This document shows, one piece after another, positions 7,145 through 12,681 of a stretch of 12,681 nt of DNA. Position 1 is the first letter of the stretch. Each line of letters begins with the position of its first letter. The notes beneath the pieces were generated by a model that saw only the letters and a program-made list of their open reading frames with translations, was not told the origin of the DNA and ran no database searches. Source of the DNA: JAMWZF01 sp041628615 (lineage in GTDB: Bacteria > Pseudomonadota > Alphaproteobacteria > Rhodobacterales > Rhodobacteraceae); NCBI GenBank assembly GCA_041628615.1, contig JBFKOW010000105.1, forward strand, positions 1 through 12,681, written 5' to 3'. A program made the translations under genes and the position numbers.

Positions 7145-7751
7145 GGTACGCGTCCTCCCGCATGCGGTCCCAGATCATCCGGGAATCGAAGCTTTGTGCC
7201 GACAGCATCGTGAAGATCACCGAAAGCGCGAAACAGACCGCTGCGATGCCGGGATTGATGGTGGCCAGAACGTCGAACTGCACCAGCGCGGCGAGGATGG
7301 CAACGACGAAAACGTCGATCATCGACCAGCGGCCAATGAACTCAACGACCTCGTAGAGGATCAGAAGCTTGTGCGGATCCTCGCGATGGGTCCGGCCGAC
7401 GAGGATCGCGAGGTAGGCGATCACCATGAACTTGCCCACCGGAATCACCACGCTGGCGAAGAACACGATGAAGGCGATACCGTAGGCGCCGTAATGGGCA
7501 AGGTCGATCACCCCGCCGACGATGGTCGCCTCGGTGGTCTTGAACAGCTGGGTGGTCAGCAGCATCGGGTAGAGGTTGGCCGGGATGTAGGCGATCAGCC
7601 CCACCAGCCACCACGCCCAGACCTTCTGCAGGCTCTGGGCGTCCCGGCTTTCGAGCCCGGCGCCGCATCGGCCGCAGGTCGCCGCGCCGATCCCGTCGAC
7701 CCGGCCGCAGCTCTGGCAGATCACCTGCCCAAGGGTCCGGGCGGTCGTCAT
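7137..7751 (-). CDS. pqiA: PqiA-family inner membrane protein, second half-size copy
   Basis: This 204-residue protein carries one PqiA domain. A zinc-ribbon-like N-terminus has two CxxC pairs (Cys12/Cys15 and Cys26/Cys29). About four membrane helices follow, with family motifs WWLVGLIAYIPANLYPM, EFIGRWSMIDVFVVAIL and LSAQSFDSRMIWD. E. coli PqiA is about 417 residues with two such domains; here they are separate genes. The start at 7751 is supported by GGAGGG at 7758-7763 and by an ATGA overlap with the upstream half. The same frame is open much further upstream, but that stretch is Arg/Pro-rich shadow sequence. PqiA is thought to be the inner-membrane partner that feeds lipid to or from PqiB. 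Both halves probably form one complex. Confidence 0.93.
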   Translation of the reverse strand: MTTARTLGQVICQSCGRVDGIGAATCGRCGAGLESRDAQSLQKVWAWWLVGLIAYIPANLYPMLLTTQLFKTTEATIVGGVIDLAHYGAYGIAFIVFFASVVIPVGKFMVIAYLAILVGRTHREDPHKLLILYEVVEFIGRWSMIDVFVVAILAALVQFDVLATINPGIAAVCFALSVIFTMLSAQSFDSRMIWDRMREDAYHG

Positions 7752-8365
7752 GCGTTGCCCTCCAGCGCCGACCACAGGGTGTGCCGGCACATGAAGGTGT
7801 CCTGGTAGGCGCTCAGGAGTACGATGGCGCCGAGCGCCCAGAAGGCGGGCCCCATCTCGATCGTCGCCATCCCGGCGAGCTTGATCAGCGCCACCGCGAC
7901 GCCGACCATGAAGATCTCGGCCATCGCCCAGGGCTGCAGCCGGAACGCCCAGCGCAGGGCGGTCGTCGCCTGCGGCAGGTTCCGCTGCCGCAGGGTCAGC
8001 GGCCCGAGCGCGTAGACGAAGAGCAGGAACCGGGTCAGCGGCAGCACCAGGATGAACCCGAGGACGGCGATCGCGAGCGGCACCATGATGCCTGAATTGA
8101 AGCTCAGGATCGCGTCGAAGACCGAGGCCTTGTTGTTGAACTGCCCGGCCTGGAGTTCGAGGAAGGGCAGCAGGAGGACCATCACCGACAGGATCAGCAT
8201 GGTCGCGGAGACCGCGACCACCCGCACGATCGCCGCCGGCCGCCCGAAGGTCAGCCGGTGGCCGCAGCGCCGGCACCGGGTCGACCGTTCCGCGGCGTCT
8301 GCCGGAAGCCGGTAGACCGCGTCGCAGACCGGGCAGCCGATGGTTTGGATCGCGGTTTCGGTCAA
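7748..8365 (-). CDS. pqiA: PqiA-family inner membrane protein, first half-size copy (TTG start proposed)
   Basis: With a TTG start at 8365 the product is 205 residues, matching its partner half. It has a zinc-ribbon start with Cys11/Cys14 (CPVC) and Cys31/Cys34 (CRRC), then about four membrane segments. The PqiA motif RLQPWAMAEIFMVG is followed by ALIKLAGMA. The ATG at 8527 gives 259 residues, but it adds an Arg/Ser-rich stretch unlike the family and overlaps the neighbouring gene by 71 nt. A GTG at 8434 has no ribosome site. TTG 8365 has GGGA seven bases upstream, and a short N-terminus before the first CxxC fits the sister protein. The gene overlaps the second half by 4 nt (ATGA). Family confidence is high; the start is the uncertain part. 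Confidence 0.88.
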   Translation of the reverse strand: MTETAIQTIGCPVCDAVYRLPADAAERSTRCRRCGHRLTFGRPAAIVRVVAVSATMLILSVMVLLLPFLELQAGQFNNKASVFDAILSFNSGIMVPLAIAVLGFILVLPLTRFLLFVYALGPLTLRQRNLPQATTALRWAFRLQPWAMAEIFMVGVAVALIKLAGMATIEMGPAFWALGAIVLLSAYQDTFMCRHTLWSALEGNA

Positions 8366-8456
8366 GGTCGGGTCCCATTGGAACGGCGGCGCACGGATTG
8401 CGGCACCTCTGCCCGATTTCCGCGTCGCTTGCACCCGGAAAACGCTTGATCGCGCC

Positions 8457-9131
8457 CTAGTTGAGCCAGCTTCCGACCATGACCGCCGCCGGAACGGGCA
8501 GAACCGCGACCGCGAGACCCGCGGCATAGGCCGGCCAGGAGATCATCCGGCTGGCGCCGAGGGTCATCGCGATCCCGCCGCCGCCGCCGATCAGGCTGTT
8601 GCCCGGCAGGTTGAAGAGGACCAGCAGCACCAGCGCCGGGTAGCGCAGCAGCCACGGCCGCAGCGCCGCCGGCAGGATCCGGTGCAGCCGCGCCCGCCGG
8701 GCCCCGAGGTCCAGCGCGGCGGTTTCGTCGATCAGCGCCGCCGCCCGCGTGAGCCCGAGGCGCCGGCAGGTCCCGGACAGCCAGCCGGGCCGGATCAGCC
8801 GGCCCAGACCGAAGGCGAGCAGCAGGGCGAGGACGGTGGCGAGATAGATCGCCGGCGCGATCCGTGCGCCCAGCAACGCCAGCAGGGCAAGGCCGATCTC
8901 CACACCCGGCACGAAGGGCAGCGCCAGCAGCAGGACGTAGACCACCAGCCCCCCGGCGATCATCCCGGTCATCAGCGGCCCGCGCCCGCCGCCGTCGTCG
9001 AGGTGCAGCGCTTCGGTGATCTGCCTGTCGAAGAGGAAACCGCCGACCAAAAGCGCGGCGTAAAGCAGGGCCAGCAGCGCGATCCGCGCCGGCCCGATCC
9101 GCCGGTCCGCCGATGACGGGTCCGCGGTCAT
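8457..9131 (-). CDS. Polytopic membrane protein, possibly TVP38/DedA (VTT)-like
   Basis: From the ATG at 9131 the product is 224 residues. It has hydrophobic segments at about 13-34, 54-73, 77-112 (two helices), 163-187 and 197-218, separated by a polar Arg-rich middle (113-162). The stretch PFVPGVEIGLALLALLG followed by a helix ending AFGLGR resembles the re-entrant loop plus helix plus Gly-x-Gly-Arg of TVP38/DedA-family proteins. The second half, with NLPGNSLIGGGGG, could be the mirrored repeat. This assignment comes from pattern only and is weak. An ATG at 9206 would add 25 Pro/Gly-rich residues that look non-coding; neither start has a clear ribosome site. The gene lies 91 bp upstream of the pqi operon on the same strand, so co-transcription is possible. 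Confidence 0.8.
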   Translation of the reverse strand: MTADPSSADRRIGPARIALLALLYAALLVGGFLFDRQITEALHLDDGGGRGPLMTGMIAGGLVVYVLLLALPFVPGVEIGLALLALLGARIAPAIYLATVLALLLAFGLGRLIRPGWLSGTCRRLGLTRAAALIDETAALDLGARRARLHRILPAALRPWLLRYPALVLLVLFNLPGNSLIGGGGGIAMTLGASRMISWPAYAAGLAVAVLPVPAAVMVGSWLN

Positions 9132-9286
9132 GCCCGGGCCCGGCGCCGCAGGATACCGACCGTGGGCCGGAGGCCGGGTGTCCGGTCCGTGCCAAGGGGT
9201 CCGCATGTCGCCATGGCGTCGAGCCTACATTGCCGGGGGATGGGGGCCTAGGGGGCATGGCAGCGGCGCGCGGCGGGTCCCGGCGG
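9132..9286. other. Intergenic region between gabD terminator and the membrane protein gene
   Basis: This is about 155 bp of GC-rich sequence. It should hold the promoter of the minus-strand membrane protein gene, and perhaps of the pqi operon, but I could not recognise a convincing -35/-10 pair or an operator. Part of it (9132-9206) is open in the frame of the membrane protein and would become coding if the longer start were used. Confidence 0.5.
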
Positions 9287-9312
9287 GGCAGGGCGGCGCG
9301 AACCGCCCTGCC
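9287..9312 (-). terminator. Hairpin terminator candidate downstream of gabD
   Basis: A perfect 10-bp inverted repeat, ggcagggcgg (9287-9296) and ccgccctgcc (9303-9312), flanks a 6-base loop. On the minus strand it begins 10 bases after the gabD stop codon (9323-9325), the normal place for a terminator. The stem is very GC-rich, but no U tract follows, so termination may need help from Rho. Confidence 0.7.
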
Positions 9313-9322
9313 TGCGTCCGGC

Positions 9323-10801
9323 TCAGACCGTCGTGCAGATGTACTTCATCTCGAGGTAGTCATCGATTCCGTGGCTGCTGCCCTCGCGGCCGAGACCCGA
9401 CTGCTTGACGCCGCCGAAGGGCGCGACCTCGGTCGAGATCAGGCCGGTATTGACCCCGACGATCCCGTATTCCAGCGCCTCCTGCACCCGGGTGACGAGG
9501 CTCAGGTCGCGGGCGTAGAAATAGGCGGCGAGCCCGAAGATGGTGTCGTTGGCCATCTCGATCACCTCGTCCACGGTCTCGAACCGGAACAGCGGTGCGA
9601 GCGGGCCGAAGGTTTCCTCCTTCGCGACGGCCATCTCGGGGGTCGCGCCGGTGACGATCGTGGGCTCGAAGAACAGCCCGCCGAGGCCGTGCCGGTTGCC
9701 GCCGGTCAGCACCTCGCCGCCCTTGGACCTGGCATCGGCGATATGCTCCTCGACCTTGTCCACCGCGGCGGCGTTGATCAGCGGGCCGAGCTGGCTGCCG
9801 GCCTCGAGCCCATCGCCGACCTTCATCGCGCCGACCGCCTTGGCCAGCTTCTCGGCGAAGGCATCATACACGCCCGCCTGCACGTAGATCCGGTTGGCGC
9901 AGACGCAGGTCTGGCCGTTGTTGCGGTACTTCGAGATCATCGCCCCCTCGACGGCGGCGTCGAGATCGGCGTCGTCGAACACGATGAAGGGCGCGTTGCC
10001 GCCCAGTTCCATCGAGCACTTGAGCACCTGGTCGGCGGCCTGGCGCAGCAGGATCCGGCCCACCTCGGTCGAGCCGGTGAAGGTCAGCTTGCGGACCGCC
10101 GGGTTCGAGCAGAACTCCTTGCCGATCTCCGAGGATCGGGTGGAGGGCAGCACCGAGAACACCCCCGCCGGCACCCCGGCCCGTTCCGCCAGCACCGCCA
10201 TCGCCAGCGCCGAGAGCGGGGTCTCGGCGGCCGGTCGGGACACCATCGCGCAGCCTGCGGCCAGCGCCGGGGCCACCTTGCGGGCGATCATCGCGTTGGG
10301 GAAGTTCCACGGCGTGATCGAGGCGGCGACGCCGATCGGCTGGCGGATCACGGTGATCCGCTTGTCGCGCTGGTGGCCGGGGATGGTCTCGCCGTAGACC
10401 CGCTTGGCCTCCTCGGCGAACCACTCGATGAAGCTCGCGCCGTAGAGCACCTCGCCGCGGGCCTCGGCCAGCGGCTTGCCCTGCTCGGCGGTGAGGATCG
10501 TGGCGAGATCGTCGGCGTTCTCGACCATCAGTTCGTACCAGCGGCGCAGCACCGCGGCGCGCTCCTTGCCGGTCCAGGTCGCCCAGTCCTTCTGCGCGTC
10601 GTGGGCGGCGGCGATGGCGCGGGCGGCCTCCTCGCGGCAGATGTCGGCCACCTGGGCAATGACGTCGCCGCGCGCCGGGTTGGTCACGTCGAAGGTCTTG
10701 CCGTCGGCGGCGTCGGTCCAGGCGCCGGCGAGGTAGGCCCGGGTCTCGAACAGGCCGGGGTCGTTCAGCAGATCGCGGATATCGGTCAGGTCTTTGGGCA
10801 T
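9323..10801 (-). CDS. gabD: Succinate-semialdehyde dehydrogenase (NAD(P)+)
   Basis: This 492-residue aldehyde dehydrogenase oxidises succinate semialdehyde to succinate, the last step of 4-aminobutyrate breakdown, feeding the TCA cycle. Motifs are SITPWNFPN (oxyanion Asn166), FTGSTEVGR (cofactor loop), MELGGNAPF (general base Glu265), GQTCVCANR (catalytic Cys299, with Cys301 two residues on), EETFGPLAPLFRF and FGGVKQSGLGREG near the C-terminus. GQTCVCANRIYVQ and SHGIDDYLEMKYIC are hallmarks of the GabD subfamily. The usual Lys of the KPA.QTP segment, which contacts the cofactor ribose/phosphate, is Arg189 here (SRPAAETPLSAL). AAGGGA about eight bases upstream supports the ATG. No gabT lies in the window; mgtE is 40 nt upstream on the same strand. 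Related semialdehydes such as glutarate semialdehyde are alternative substrates. Confidence 0.94.
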   Translation of the reverse strand: MPKDLTDIRDLLNDPGLFETRAYLAGAWTDAADGKTFDVTNPARGDVIAQVADICREEAARAIAAAHDAQKDWATWTGKERAAVLRRWYELMVENADDLATILTAEQGKPLAEARGEVLYGASFIEWFAEEAKRVYGETIPGHQRDKRITVIRQPIGVAASITPWNFPNAMIARKVAPALAAGCAMVSRPAAETPLSALAMAVLAERAGVPAGVFSVLPSTRSSEIGKEFCSNPAVRKLTFTGSTEVGRILLRQAADQVLKCSMELGGNAPFIVFDDADLDAAVEGAMISKYRNNGQTCVCANRIYVQAGVYDAFAEKLAKAVGAMKVGDGLEAGSQLGPLINAAAVDKVEEHIADARSKGGEVLTGGNRHGLGGLFFEPTIVTGATPEMAVAKEETFGPLAPLFRFETVDEVIEMANDTIFGLAAYFYARDLSLVTRVQEALEYGIVGVNTGLISTEVAPFGGVKQSGLGREGSSHGIDDYLEMKYICTTV

Positions 10802-10841
10802 GTCGTTTCCCTTTCGGATGAGTCGTTCGGTCTGGGCCGCC

Positions 10842-12305
10842 TCAGGTCAGGAGCGGCATCATGAGCGTCGCGAGGCTGAGGACAAGGAAGAATCCGGCCA
10901 TGTCGGTGATCGTGGTCAGCAAGGGCCCGCTCGCCGCCGCCGGGTCCTGCCCGAACCGCTTGAGCAGCAGCGGCACGACCCCGCCGATCGACACGGCGAT
11001 CACGGTGTTGATGGACAGCGCCAGCCCGATGACCAGACCGAGCCACGGGTTGCCCTTCCAGATCCAGGCCACGATGCCGATCAGGATGCCCAGCACGATG
11101 CCGTTGATGATCCCGACCGAGACCTCTTTGATCCAGACCCGTACCACGTCGGTCACCCGGACCAGCCCGAGGCTCAGTTCGCGCAGCGACACGCCGACCG
11201 CCTGGTTGCCCGAGCAGCCCGACATGTCGGAGACCATCGGCAGGAAGATCGCGATGGCGATCACCGCGGCGAGGGTTTCCTCGTAGGCCGCGATCACGCT
11301 CGCGGCGATGATGTTGAGCACGATGTTGGCCGACAGCCAGGCCAGCCGGCGGCGCGAGCGCAGGATCAGCGGCATCGACCGCAACTCGTCGCCGACGACA
11401 CCCTGCCGCCTGAGGCTTTCGCTCTCGGCCCGCTCCATTGCGGCGTCATGTACCGCCTGCCGCGACACCGCGCCGACCAGACGGCCATCGGCCTCGACCA
11501 CCGGGAAGCCGAGAAAGGCGTAGCGGTCGAACAGGTCCTGCAGTTCGTCCAGTGTCGCGGTCACCGGCACGCTCATCACCGGGGCGACCATGATCTTCGA
11601 CAGCCGGTCGGTCCGCTTCGCCATCAGCAGGCCGCGCAGCGACACCACGCCGACCGGCTTGCCTTCCTTGTCGACGACATAGGGGTGCTGGCCGCCGTAG
11701 CCTTCGAGGTCGGCATCCTCGCGGGCGAAGTCCCGCAGGATCGCGGCGACGGTCTGGGTCTCGCGGAACCGGAACACGTCCGACACCATCAGGCCGCCGG
11801 CGGTGTCGTCGTCGTATTCGGCCAGCCGGCGGACGTCTGCGGCGTCCTCCGGGTCGAACTCGGCGAGGATCGCCTCGGCGTCCTCGTCCTCCAGTTCGCC
11901 GATCAGGTCGGCCTGCTGGGCGCTGTCGAGTTCCTCGAGCACCTCGGCGGCGCGGCGCGGCTCCATCCGGTCGACGAGATCGGTGGCGGCGGCGTGCGGC
12001 GCCTCCTCGATCAGCCGGGCGGCCAGTTCCGCGGGCAGCAGCGACAGCAGCCTGTCGCGCCCCGCGGTGTCGAGCGCGAACAGCTCGCGCATCGCGGCGC
12101 TGAGCGGCATCGGGTCGATGAGCGCGACGAGCGCCTCGGCGTCGCCGGCCTCGATCGCCTCCTCGATCAGGTCGCCGGTCGAGCGCGGCGCGGGGTCCGG
12201 CGCCTCGGGGCCGCTGCCCTTGTCGGGATCGCCCGGATCGGGGGACGCGGCGGCGTCCGCCTCGTCGGCGGTGCGGTCGAGCACCGCATCATCGCTAGCA
12301 GTCAT
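10842..12305 (-). CDS. mgtE: MgtE-type magnesium transporter/channel
   Basis: This 487-residue inner-membrane Mg2+ channel starts with an acidic, Asp/Pro/Ala-rich tail (1-43). The Mg-sensing helical N-domain (about 45-165) follows, then two CBS domains (about 170-235 with TAGGLMVSDVF, and 240-295 with LGFPVVEADGRLVGAV). The membrane domain (about 320-487) has five helices. Its pore motifs are present: LPMVSDMSGCSGNQAVGVS (355-373) and GQDPAAASGPLLTTITD, with Asp454 at the position of the essential pore Asp of Thermus MgtE. In that family, Mg2+ bound to the cytoplasmic domains closes the channel. The ATG at 12305 is chosen because GAGGAA (12314-12319) precedes it by 8 nt; the frame stays open to 12386, but that extension is Arg-rich and overlaps the next gene. 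It overlaps the upstream gene by 11 nt. Confidence 0.95.
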   Translation of the reverse strand: MTASDDAVLDRTADEADAAASPDPGDPDKGSGPEAPDPAPRSTGDLIEEAIEAGDAEALVALIDPMPLSAAMRELFALDTAGRDRLLSLLPAELAARLIEEAPHAAATDLVDRMEPRRAAEVLEELDSAQQADLIGELEDEDAEAILAEFDPEDAADVRRLAEYDDDTAGGLMVSDVFRFRETQTVAAILRDFAREDADLEGYGGQHPYVVDKEGKPVGVVSLRGLLMAKRTDRLSKIMVAPVMSVPVTATLDELQDLFDRYAFLGFPVVEADGRLVGAVSRQAVHDAAMERAESESLRRQGVVGDELRSMPLILRSRRRLAWLSANIVLNIIAASVIAAYEETLAAVIAIAIFLPMVSDMSGCSGNQAVGVSLRELSLGLVRVTDVVRVWIKEVSVGIINGIVLGILIGIVAWIWKGNPWLGLVIGLALSINTVIAVSIGGVVPLLLKRFGQDPAAASGPLLTTITDMAGFFLVLSLATLMMPLLT

Positions 12306-12681
12306 GGCGCGGCTTCCTCGACAGATCTCCGGCAAGCGGCGTGGCCGCCAGCGCCGCGGCGATGTCGTCGTCGAGCGGCGTGGCACAGGTGGTCAGCACA
12401 TAGCCCAGGGTGGAGTAGAACCCGACGGTCGCAAGCAGGTCGAGCAGCACCGCCTCGCCGAACGTGTCGGCAATCGCCGCGGCGGTGTCGGGGGCCAGCC
12501 GCCGGGCGGTGAACAGCTCGTCGACCGCGCCGGCCAGCAGGCCGTCGCCCGCCGCCATCTCGGCCACGTTGCCCTGCAGCGACCGGATCCGGGCGTCGGT
12601 CAGGCCGCGGCGCCGGGCGCGGAGGATGTGCTGGCGCCATTCGTAGTCGGACCCCAGCCGCAGCGCGGCGCGCAGGATCAC
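12295..12681 (-). CDS. Carboxymuconolactone decarboxylase-family protein, C-terminal part
   Basis: The visible 128 residues enter from the right edge of the window. They read VILRAALRLGSDYEWRQH at the edge, then ARRRGLTDARIRSLQG, and end at TAG (12295-12297). The YEWxxHxxxAxxxGLT pattern and the all-helical character (for example DTFGEAVLLDLLATVGFYSTL) fit the carboxymuconolactone decarboxylase (PF02627) family. The visible His is in WRQH, and there is no CxxC pair, so it is not an AhpD-like peroxidase subunit. The terminal GTG looks like an internal Val codon because the motif is already mid-domain, so the N-terminus should lie outside. The exact reaction is unknown; many members are of unassigned function. 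Its 3' end overlaps mgtE by 11 nt, implying joint transcription. Confidence 0.85.
   Translation of the reverse strand: MILRAALRLGSDYEWRQHILRARRRGLTDARIRSLQGNVAEMAAGDGLLAGAVDELFTARRLAPDTAAAIADTFGEAVLLDLLATVGFYSTLGYVLTTCATPLDDDIAAALAATPLAGDLSRKPRHDC

Noticed and set aside
7137..8378. Continuous 413-residue frame that looks like a fused, full-length PqiA
   Set aside because: Only the last 204 residues are PqiA-like. The first half of this frame is Arg/Pro-rich and lies out of frame with the real first PqiA half, which reads in another frame and has its own zinc-ribbon and membrane motifs. There is no fusion or frameshift.
9132..9206. Longer start (ATG 9206) for the polytopic membrane protein
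   Set aside because: The 25 added residues are Pro/Gly/His-rich with no ribosome site, and the membrane topology is complete without them. This is kept as a possibility only.
9113..10864. 583-residue plus-strand reading frame opposite gabD
   Set aside because: Its composition (Gly/Arg/His-rich) and lack of motifs mark it as the shadow of gabD, whose family match is unambiguous.
10794..12512. 572-residue plus-strand reading frame opposite mgtE
   Set aside because: It has the composition of a GC shadow, with no recognisable domain, and covers the whole of a clear mgtE gene.
1..12681. Mobile elements, CRISPR arrays, RNA genes, toxin-antitoxin or phage-defence loci
   Set aside because: I looked for inverted-repeat-bounded transposases, regularly spaced repeats, tRNA-like cloverleaves and small overlapping gene pairs. 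Nothing fits; the only short repeats are the 11-bp array and the hairpins listed.

Overview
The window is a compact, very GC-rich bacterial segment with uniform codon use. It holds ten complete genes and two cut by the window edges, arranged as one plus-strand operon facing a long run of minus-strand genes. Gene content and protein motifs (PqiA encoded as two half-size genes, GabD, DhaK fused to DhaL, MgtE) suggest an alphaproteobacterium, most likely of the Rhodobacterales. That placement is an inference from family resemblance only. I see no tRNA, rRNA, CRISPR array, insertion sequence, phage gene or integration scar.

Region 1 (1-4213, plus strand) is the distal part of a carbohydrate/polyol ABC importer operon. 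It contains the C-terminus of an inner-membrane permease, a 64-residue two-helix membrane protein, two different MalK/UgpC-type ATPases, and a single-chain ATP-dependent dihydroxyacetone-type kinase (DhaK+DhaL). Junctions are tight (1-nt overlap, 8-nt overlap, 11-nt gap), except for an 88-nt gap after the permease that carries three copies of an 11-bp tandem repeat. The operon appears to import a polyol or ketose and phosphorylate a short ketose (dihydroxyacetone, erythrulose or similar). The solute-binding protein and other permease should lie to the left, outside the window.

Region 2 (4234-8365, minus strand) is a four-gene pqi operon: two half-size PqiA proteins, PqiB with three MCE domains, and the PqiC lipoprotein. 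These encode an envelope-spanning lipid-transport machine. PqiB is 785 residues, much longer than the 546-residue E. coli protein. Its C-terminal region is built from repeats with an exact 93-residue period. Upstream on the same strand, 91 bp away, is a polytopic membrane protein (8457-9131) with weak resemblance to the TVP38/DedA (VTT) superfamily.

Region 3 (9287-12681, minus strand) holds a carboxymuconolactone-decarboxylase-like gene (5' end outside the window), an MgtE-type Mg2+ channel/transporter and GabD succinate-semialdehyde dehydrogenase, probably co-transcribed. They end at a perfect 10-bp hairpin just past gabD.

Most genes are standard families. The features most worth following up are the repeat-built PqiB tail, the tiny membrane protein embedded in the ABC operon, and the possible pairing of a VTT-like protein with a lipid-transport operon.
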